NCBI GenBank assembly: GCA_024762705.1
Contig: JANTGW010000010.1
Coordinates: 1-12,700, forward strand
Origin: Sulfurimonas sp.
GTDB lineage: Bacteria > Campylobacterota > Campylobacteria > Campylobacterales > Sulfurimonadaceae
Direction of reading: 5' to 3'
DNA length: 12,700 nucleotides
The position numbers and the translations under genes are program-made. The stretch's first letter is position 1; every line of letters starts with the position of its first letter. The notes beneath the pieces were generated by a model. It did no database searches. It was not told the DNA's origin and worked only from the letters and a program-made list of their open reading frames with translations. Of the stretch, positions 7,710 through 12,700 are shown in pieces.

Positions 7710-9950
7710 TGCTACTCTCTCTATTTTGGATTTTTCAAATCTATACCTGTGAATTTCCTCTTCTAAATCAAAAGTAGGATTTAAGGCTATAGTTCCTTTT
7801 AATTCATCATCTTGTTTAAATATTCTTTGTATTGTTTTTGATGAAAAACTTATATTGACCACATCACCGTCTGCTATTCTTGCAGCTGCAGCAAATTGAG
7901 CTGAACCTCGCAAGCTTGTATCTTTTTCTAACTGATGTGCTTTATTTGTAAACCTGTTAAATTGTAAAACAGGATTACAGTGATACACAACAGTACCGTT
8001 AAACTCTGGCAGATCAGCGATCTCATCTAACTTAGCATCTGCTTCACACATTACTTCATTCAAAATATAACCTCTCCTGTCTTCTCCCTCAGTTGTAAAA
8101 AAGTTCTCCAAATCATCAAAAGCTATCGTTTGAAAACCTTTAGAAATATCCAACTCTTTTGTATAATCAATAGTATTTTCCTTGTGTAATCCTAAGGCAT
8201 TTGCAATATTATTTAGCGTATAGCCTTTAAACTCAAGTGCTGCGTTAAGAGGCACCACTCGATTATCTATGTTCACAATTGTACCCTCCACTTGATTAAA
8301 AGCCGGCATGGCAAGATCTGAATTTTCTAAAGATGACAATATAAAGTCACCTTTTGTATTATAGGCAACAACCTTGTCTACATTTTCGTCAGTATCAAGT
8401 TCACATAACAAAGAAACTCCTGTCGTATTTGCTTCAGCCGGAACTATCAGCAAAGAAAACTGCGTATATTTTTCAATCAAGGCAGCCAGTTTTGCTATAT
8501 TTTTTGCTCGCTTATGCGAAAAAACATCACTTCCAATAATTAAGACATGTTTTTGGGCTCTCTGAAATGATTTTGTCATTGCTTTGAGTTCATCATCACC
8601 GACATTGCTTTCAGCTTCAAGATAACCTAAATCCAGATCTTCAAGAAATTCTCGTGTTTCATCGTCTATGTCACAGTTTTGCAATAGTTCATTAGCTATT
8701 AGCGCTAAAACACCCTCTTCTGTTCCTACTTCATATTTAATAAACTGAGTTGCAGTATTTTTCATCAGTACATCTTCTAAAGGATGTGCATAAACTATTT
8801 TTGCACCATTATGTTGTGACGCCGTACGCATCGCATAACGGACCATTGGGTTGTCTGTTGCAATGCGCGTACCAATTATAATAACTGCTTCGGCCTGTTT
8901 CACCGCGTCCATTGTTGCACTATGATGCAGTTTACCGCTTACTGAACTGTATGCCGACATAAACTCAGCATATAAACGCGCATCTTCGTTAAATAATTTC
9001 ACACCAAATTTTTCTTTTAGTAACTGTAATATATGTGCTTCTTCATTTGTAATTACTGAAGAAAAACGAATTGCATTTGCATTTTTGATCGCTTCAACTG
9101 CCTTAGCAAATGCTTCTTCATTTTTAACAGCACGGTTTTCAAAATCATAGCCAAAACGTCCTGCTCCGCATAATGAATTATACTCAAAGTTATTTTTTAC
9201 TCTGTATATTGCATCATCCCCATTAATGCCGACATGACGTATTTCATATTCTAAAGCACAGCCAGCAGAACAATGTGCACAAGTCGATGGAATACGGGAA
9301 AGTTCCCATGAATTTGCCGAATATTTAAAATCGGCACTAGTCAATGCACCTACCGGACAAACTGCTATACATTCACCACAAAAAGTACACTCAAGTTGCT
9401 CTGCATTCTTAGGAATAATTTCAGAAGAATAACCGCCAAACTTCACTTCTATCGCATCATCACCAATGATCTCATTACATACATGTACACATTTTTCACA
9501 CATAATGCATAATGCGGGATCATAATCTATCAATCCCCAATGCTTAACTTCTCTTAAATGCTCTTTTGCAGAAAACTCTTGGCCTTGTACTCCAAATTCT
9601 AAAGTCATGTTCTGTAGGTCACATTCGCCTGATTTATCACATACACCACATTCCAAAGGATGATTTACATCATAAAGCTTCATAATGTTTGTGCGCTCTA
9701 CTTCAAGCTCAGGTGAGTTAGTTTTAACTTCAATTCCTTCAGTAGGTGGTGTATTACATGAAAGTATAAAGCCATCAACACCTTCAACCTCTACAGAACA
9801 CATGCGACATGATGCACATGGTGTTGTTTTAGAAATATAGCACATCGTAGGAATATAGATATTGTTCTTTCGTGCAGTTTGCAAGATAGTTTCACCTTTG
9901 CATGCAGTCACATTCTTGCCGTCAATTTTAAAATTAATAATTTTATCCAT
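7707..9950 (-). CDS. nuoG: NADH-quinone oxidoreductase subunit G, first paralogue (NuoG1)
   Basis: This is the large Fe-S subunit of the complex I peripheral arm, 747 residues (E. coli NuoG about 908). Visible sites are N1b [2Fe-2S] (Cys37, 48, 51, 65), N5 (His97, Cys101, 104, 110), two ferredoxin-type CxxCxxCxxxC motifs (Cys148/151/154/158 and Cys188/191/194/198-PVGAL), and N7 (Cys224, 227, 231, 261 in CAHCSAGC...SLCGAGRFGYD). The C-terminal two thirds resemble the molybdopterin-oxidoreductase fold and share blocks with the next gene, for example SLLCELD, NTKGDFILSSLE, NNIANALG and ENTIDYT. This gene lacks the charged insert of its neighbour. The start is secure: GGGAGGT lies five bases before the ATG. 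Having two nuoG genes in one operon is unusual for complex I. Confidence 0.93.
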   Translation of the reverse strand: MDKIINFKIDGKNVTACKGETILQTARKNNIYIPTMCYISKTTPCASCRMCSVEVEGVDGFILSCNTPPTEGIEVKTNSPELEVERTNIMKLYDVNHPLECGVCDKSGECDLQNMTLEFGVQGQEFSAKEHLREVKHWGLIDYDPALCIMCEKCVHVCNEIIGDDAIEVKFGGYSSEIIPKNAEQLECTFCGECIAVCPVGALTSADFKYSANSWELSRIPSTCAHCSAGCALEYEIRHVGINGDDAIYRVKNNFEYNSLCGAGRFGYDFENRAVKNEEAFAKAVEAIKNANAIRFSSVITNEEAHILQLLKEKFGVKLFNEDARLYAEFMSAYSSVSGKLHHSATMDAVKQAEAVIIIGTRIATDNPMVRYAMRTASQHNGAKIVYAHPLEDVLMKNTATQFIKYEVGTEEGVLALIANELLQNCDIDDETREFLEDLDLGYLEAESNVGDDELKAMTKSFQRAQKHVLIIGSDVFSHKRAKNIAKLAALIEKYTQFSLLIVPAEANTTGVSLLCELDTDENVDKVVAYNTKGDFILSSLENSDLAMPAFNQVEGTIVNIDNRVVPLNAALEFKGYTLNNIANALGLHKENTIDYTKELDISKGFQTIAFDDLENFFTTEGEDRRGYILNEVMCEADAKLDEIADLPEFNGTVVYHCNPVLQFNRFTNKAHQLEKDTSLRGSAQFAAAARIADGDVVNISFSSKTIQRIFKQDDELKGTIALNPTFDLEEEIHRYRFEKSKIERVA

Positions 9951-9955
9951 CTACG

Positions 9956-9962
9956 ACCTCCC
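9956..9962 (-). promoter_or_regulatory. strong ribosome binding site of nuoG1
   Basis: GGGAGGT lies five bases upstream of the ATG at 9950, in the 12-base gap after the TAA of the nuoF-position gene. It is the closest match to the anti-Shine-Dalgarno sequence in the window. Confidence 0.75.
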
Positions 9963-11999
9963 TTATGCCTGTACCATAGCTATATAATAACAGCGCATAC
10001 ATCTTTCTGCCTCTGCTAAAGCCTGCTCTTGTGTGAAGCCAAGATTAACTTCTTCATTGTTATGTTTGCGAACTTCAACATCAAGTATGCTTGACTGTTC
10101 ACGAGGTAAACCTGGTAGCCAACCTTTTACTTTTTCTTTTTTATCATATACCTTAAGTTTAGCAAGATGATCTTCCATAATCTCTTCATCCGTTAAACTT
10201 ACTTCACCAGTCTGCACATATCTAGCCATAACCGAAGCTGCACGTTTGGCCTGTCCAACTGCATTTACTATAGTCATAGGACCATATTCGCAGTCGCCTG
10301 ACGCAAAAATACCTTTACGCGATGTCATATAATCCTTGCCATTTGTTTTAATCGTAGCCCATGAGGTCATTTCAATATCCCATTCTTCAGGAAGCAAATC
10401 AAGATCTGCCGATTGAGAGACTGCCGGAATCAAATAATCTGCTTCTATCGCATATGATGCACCTTCAATCTTTTCAAGTTGAGGACGCCCTCCATCAGGA
10501 TCAGGTACTAATTCGTATTTGTCAATTAATAGCTCTTTTAGCACATCATTCTCATCTGTAACGATCTTATTCACCGCTGAATGAAATAAAAATTCAACTC
10601 CTTCTTCAACAGCTTCATGATACTCTTCGTAAGTAGTGTTTCGAATGATTGTCTTTTCATCACGACGATAAATCATATACACTTTTTCAGCATTTGCACG
10701 AATAGAACAACGCACAACATCCATAGAAGTAAATCCACCACCGACACAAACAACTGTTTTACCCGTTAAATCTACATAGTCAGTGCTTAAAAGATTTTTC
10801 TCTTGTTCTTCTTTTGAAATCGTATAGCCGTACTTTTCATATAAATTCACTTTATCTAAAAAGTCTATTGCACCCCAATAGCCTTTTATTTCCGGTCTTT
10901 CATTTTCACAACGGACTTTTTTTGAAATTCTGGTACCTACCGACACCATTGTTGCATCATACTCTTTTTCAAACCTTCTCATGTCATCTGCTGTAATCCT
11001 AGAGTTTGTAATGAAATTAACACCCATATCACGAACACATTCTATATCTTGGTTGTATTTATTTACCGGCATACGATACTCTGGAACACCGACAGCTACT
11101 TCACCGCCTAGCACAGGAAGTTCTTCATAAACATCTACAGAAACTCCCTCAGCAGCCAAATAGTATGCTGTTGTCAATCCGGCTGGACCGGCTCCAATGA
11201 CTGCCACCTTTTTGTCTATTGACGGTTTTTTTTCCATCGGATGAAAAAAACTGTACTCATGGTCTGTTTCCCAGTCTGCACCAAGACGTTTAAGTGCCAT
11301 AATTGAAATAGGTTCATCAAGGTTGGATCTACGACATGCATCCTCACAAGGGTGTGGACAAACGCGTCCGCATGTGTGTGCAAGTGGCATTGTTTGACGA
11401 GTCGCTTGCAGTGAATCATCAAACCGTAAATCTCTTACACCCTCTATATATCCAGGTATATCTACATGCGATGGACATGCATCTGTACATGGTGCAGTAA
11501 TTTTCGCTATATATCCGACAGCATCATCGTAATGTTTTGATTTTCTTTTTTCATTAATGCACTCCAAGAATGTGTCTTCAAAATAGTTCATCAAATCAAG
11601 TATAGGGTTCGGTACTGTCTTTCCAATTTCGCACTTAGAGGTAAGCTGCATACTTTTACCTATTTCTCTTAAGTGTTCCATATCAGATATTTCACCTTCA
11701 CCACGAGCAATCTTGTCTAGCTGATCATAGAGTATACGGCCACCCCATCTGCCAGGAGCACATCTTCCGCAAGCTTCTGAATAAACCTGGTATTGCGCTG
11801 CATATTCCATAGCCAAACGAATTACATCTATATCTTCATCAAAAAGGGCTACACCGTCCCAACCTATAAAGGCCTTTGAATCACGGTGATCATCATATTG
11901 TGCTGGTAAGTTATACGCTGATTCTTCCCACTCGTCATGGTTTTTGCCAATGTTATTAACAAACTCCCCATTCCAAGTTGAAAAACATACTTTACCCAC
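9963..11999 (-). CDS. NuoF-position flavoprotein: NuoF Fe-S domain remnant fused to a GltD/NfnL-like FAD and NAD(P)-binding oxidoreductase
   Basis: This 678-residue protein occupies the nuoF slot but lacks the NuoF FMN/NADH domain. Residues about 55-150 resemble the NuoF C-terminal [4Fe-4S] N3 domain (EACGRCAPGRWGG, Cys77 and Cys80, later Cys123 in SKCEIGK), except that the third cluster Cys is Gly83. Residues about 160-245 form a GltD-type Fe-S domain (Cys171, 175, 210, 214, 218, 222; HTCGRVCPHPCEDACRR). An FAD dinucleotide fold follows (VAVIGAGPAGL, 265-275), then GGEVAVGVPEYRMP, then a second NAD(P) fold (VVCVGGGFTSMD, 416-427) with YRRDE after the second strand, which in GltD/NfnL relatives goes with NADPH. 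GIFASGDCEYGP (563-574) is the C-terminal FAD motif and RCMRC (666-670) ends the protein. Its inferred role is FAD-mediated electron transfer between NAD(P)H, or a low-potential carrier, and the NuoG clusters. The predicted start is GTG. Confidence 0.88.
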   Translation of the reverse strand: MGKVCFSTWNGEFVNNIGKNHDEWEESAYNLPAQYDDHRDSKAFIGWDGVALFDEDIDVIRLAMEYAAQYQVYSEACGRCAPGRWGGRILYDQLDKIARGEGEISDMEHLREIGKSMQLTSKCEIGKTVPNPILDLMNYFEDTFLECINEKRKSKHYDDAVGYIAKITAPCTDACPSHVDIPGYIEGVRDLRFDDSLQATRQTMPLAHTCGRVCPHPCEDACRRSNLDEPISIMALKRLGADWETDHEYSFFHPMEKKPSIDKKVAVIGAGPAGLTTAYYLAAEGVSVDVYEELPVLGGEVAVGVPEYRMPVNKYNQDIECVRDMGVNFITNSRITADDMRRFEKEYDATMVSVGTRISKKVRCENERPEIKGYWGAIDFLDKVNLYEKYGYTISKEEQEKNLLSTDYVDLTGKTVVCVGGGFTSMDVVRCSIRANAEKVYMIYRRDEKTIIRNTTYEEYHEAVEEGVEFLFHSAVNKIVTDENDVLKELLIDKYELVPDPDGGRPQLEKIEGASYAIEADYLIPAVSQSADLDLLPEEWDIEMTSWATIKTNGKDYMTSRKGIFASGDCEYGPMTIVNAVGQAKRAASVMARYVQTGEVSLTDEEIMEDHLAKLKVYDKKEKVKGWLPGLPREQSSILDVEVRKHNNEEVNLGFTQEQALAEAERCMRCYYIAMVQA

Positions 12000-12004
12000 A
12001 TTAA

Positions 12005-12010
12005 ATCCCT
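12005..12010 (-). promoter_or_regulatory. ribosome binding site deciding the GTG start of the nuoF-position gene
   Basis: AGGGAT on the minus strand overlaps the TAG stop of the nuoE-position gene and lies five bases before GTG at 11999. An ATG two bases further upstream (12001) is in a different frame, and the next in-frame ATG is at about codon 64, too late because it would begin only just before the Fe-S domain. GTG is therefore the best start. Confidence 0.7.
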
Positions 12011-12233
12011 ATTTTTTTACCACGATAGTCCAATCGACTTCGTTAAACTTTAGTGAATTATAGAGCTCATATCCGCACTCTTTTACCAGATCCGCACTTC
12101 TTTGTATTGGAGAGAAATCACCTATTTCGAACAAAAATATCAATGTTTCAGTCGGCTTATGTTTTTCTTCCAATATTTCTTTCATACGAGGTTCAAAATT
12201 ATCTTTTAAGTGTCTTAAGTCATATCTTTTCAT
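12009..12233 (-). CDS. small NuoE-position protein of the Campylobacterota type (no Fe-S cluster)
   Basis: This 74-residue soluble protein lies exactly where nuoE is expected, between nuoD and the nuoF-position gene. It has only one cysteine (in VKECGYE), whereas true NuoE (about 160 residues) needs four for its [2Fe-2S] cluster N1a. It therefore cannot carry that centre. Visible features are a charged N-terminus, a hydrophobic strand (TLIFLFEIGDFSPIQRSADLV) and an ending NSLKFNEVDWTIVVKK. Campylobacter jejuni and Helicobacter pylori are known to have a small unrelated protein in this position (Cj1575c and HP1264), and length and context match those. The homology is inferred from memory of the family. 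The start overlaps the nuoD stop (TAATG) and GAGGT lies nine bases upstream of the ATG. Confidence 0.82.
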   Translation of the reverse strand: MKRYDLRHLKDNFEPRMKEILEEKHKPTETLIFLFEIGDFSPIQRSADLVKECGYELYNSLKFNEVDWTIVVKK

Positions 12234-12235
12234 TA
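12231..12235 (-). promoter_or_regulatory. TAATG stop-start overlap coupling nuoD and the nuoE-position gene
   Basis: The TAA of nuoD shares one base with the ATG of the next gene, with GAGGT nine bases upstream inside nuoD. This arrangement fits translational coupling of adjacent subunits of one complex. Confidence 0.6.
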
Positions 12236-12700
12236 TCTGTCTACCTCACCAAAAACTATGTTAGTTGTTCCAATAATAGAAACAACATCCGGAATGTAGT
12301 GACCTGGTAATAGATCAGTTAAAATACCTGTGTGCCAAAATGAAGGTGCACGAAGTTTCAGTCTATAAGGGTAAGGTCCGCCTTGAGAATTAATATAAAA
12401 TCCAAGTTCACCTTTTGGTGATTCTGTTGGAACATATACTTCACCAACCGGTGGTCTCATACCTTGTGTTACAAGCACAAAATGCTGCATCAACGAGTAG
12501 TTTTGCGTCATAATATCAATCTTCGGTGCTGAAATATATTTAGGAGCATGCGCCATCAAGTCAGTCTGTCCGTCTTTTTCACACTGCTCATACATTTCTA
12601 TACATTGGTAAAGGATTTTCGCACTTTGTCTCATCTCTTCCATATAAATACGGTAACGTGCATAGTTATCGCCTTTATCTGAGAATGGAACATCAAATTC
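12233..12700 (-). CDS. nuoD: NADH-quinone oxidoreductase subunit D, 3' part (runs off the right edge)
   Basis: This is the C-terminal 155 residues of the roughly 400-residue NuoD, the peripheral-arm subunit related to the large subunit of [NiFe] hydrogenase and forming the quinone-reduction site with NuoB. The frame is open to the window edge. It begins [26 protein letters not shown], matching the family block xYDVPxGxxGDxYDRYLVRMEEMRQS, and continues with [18 protein letters not shown] and [18 protein letters not shown]. It ends with [18 protein letters not shown], the standard NuoD terminus. The initiation region and N-terminal part are outside the window. Its stop codon overlaps the start of the next gene by one base. 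Confidence 0.96.
   Translation of the reverse strand, partial: EFDVPFSDKGDNYARYRIYMEEMRQSAKILYQCIEMYEQCEKDGQTDLMAHAPKYISAPKIDIMTQNYSLMQHFVLVTQGMRPPVGEVYVPTESPKGELGFYINSQGGPYPYRLKLRAPSFWHTGILTDLLPGHYIPDVVSIIGTTNIVFGEVDR

Larger units (their letters stand above)
1..12700 (-). other. nuo operon (complex I), internal segment, nuoD to nuoM
   Basis: Eleven consecutive genes all run on the minus strand in the canonical complex I order D-E-F-G-H-I-J-K-L-M, with nuoG present twice. Adjacent genes overlap by one base (nuoD/nuoE-like and nuoG1/nuoG2, both TAATG), by four bases (nuoJ/nuoK, ATGA), or are 3 to 12 bases apart. Shine-Dalgarno-like sequences usually sit inside or across the stop of the preceding gene, so translational coupling is likely. 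No internal promoter, terminator hairpin, tRNA or mobile element was seen. The operon is cut at both ends: nuoA-C should lie to the right and the rest of nuoM plus nuoN to the left. Expression as one transcript is inferred from spacing. Confidence 0.93.

Noticed and set aside
7081..9507. Possibility that the two nuoG genes are an active formate dehydrogenase or hydrogenase large subunit
   Set aside because: The N-terminal clusters resemble those enzymes, but no H-cluster motifs or molybdenum-ligating Cys/Sec context were seen in the C-terminal parts, and the operon context is complex I.
11216..11422. Minus-strand 68-codon ORF within the nuoF-position gene, rich in His
   Set aside because: It is an out-of-frame reading of the GltD-type cysteine domain; the long frame carries the recognised motifs.

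Overview
The window is a single minus-strand run of genes for respiratory complex I (NADH:quinone oxidoreductase-type, nuo). It reads from right to left as nuoD (3' end only), a small nuoE-position gene, a large flavoprotein in the nuoF position, two tandem nuoG paralogues, nuoH, nuoI, nuoJ, nuoK, nuoL and nuoM (5' part only). Coding density is almost complete. Genes overlap by 1-4 bases or are separated by at most 12, each start has a Shine-Dalgarno-like sequence that often lies inside the end of the upstream gene, and there is no intergenic stretch long enough for a promoter or terminator. Everything is therefore expected to be on one long mRNA that starts right of the window (nuoA-C side) and continues left of it (rest of nuoM, probably nuoN).

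The AT-rich sequence, the miniature iron-sulfur-free protein in the nuoE slot, and the absence of a normal NuoF point to Campylobacterota (formerly Epsilonproteobacteria). The NuoF-slot flavoprotein and doubled nuoG suggest a free-living sulfur- or hydrogen-oxidising member such as Sulfurimonas or Sulfurovum relatives rather than Campylobacter or Helicobacter. The genus is an inference from gene organisation, not a database match.

The membrane arm (NuoH, J, K, L, M) is conventional: the key charged residues of the proton-pumping subunits are present (NuoL Glu144/Lys226, NuoM Glu136/Lys221, NuoK Glu38/Glu74). NuoI carries the usual two [4Fe-4S] motifs and NuoD has the normal C-terminus ending FGEVDR.

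The electron-input end is unconventional. The NuoE-slot protein is 74 residues and cannot hold the N1a cluster. The NuoF slot holds a 678-residue protein that joins a remnant of the NuoF C-terminal Fe-S domain, with one of its four cysteines changed to Gly, to a complete GltD/NfnL-like FAD and NAD(P)-binding oxidoreductase. Two successive NuoG proteins follow (747 and 828 residues), each with a full set of cluster motifs, including eight cysteines of two-[4Fe-4S] ferredoxin type where ordinary NuoG keeps one cluster. The most interesting question here is what feeds this complex (NADPH, NADH, reduced ferredoxin or flavodoxin) and whether both NuoG subunits sit in one complex.
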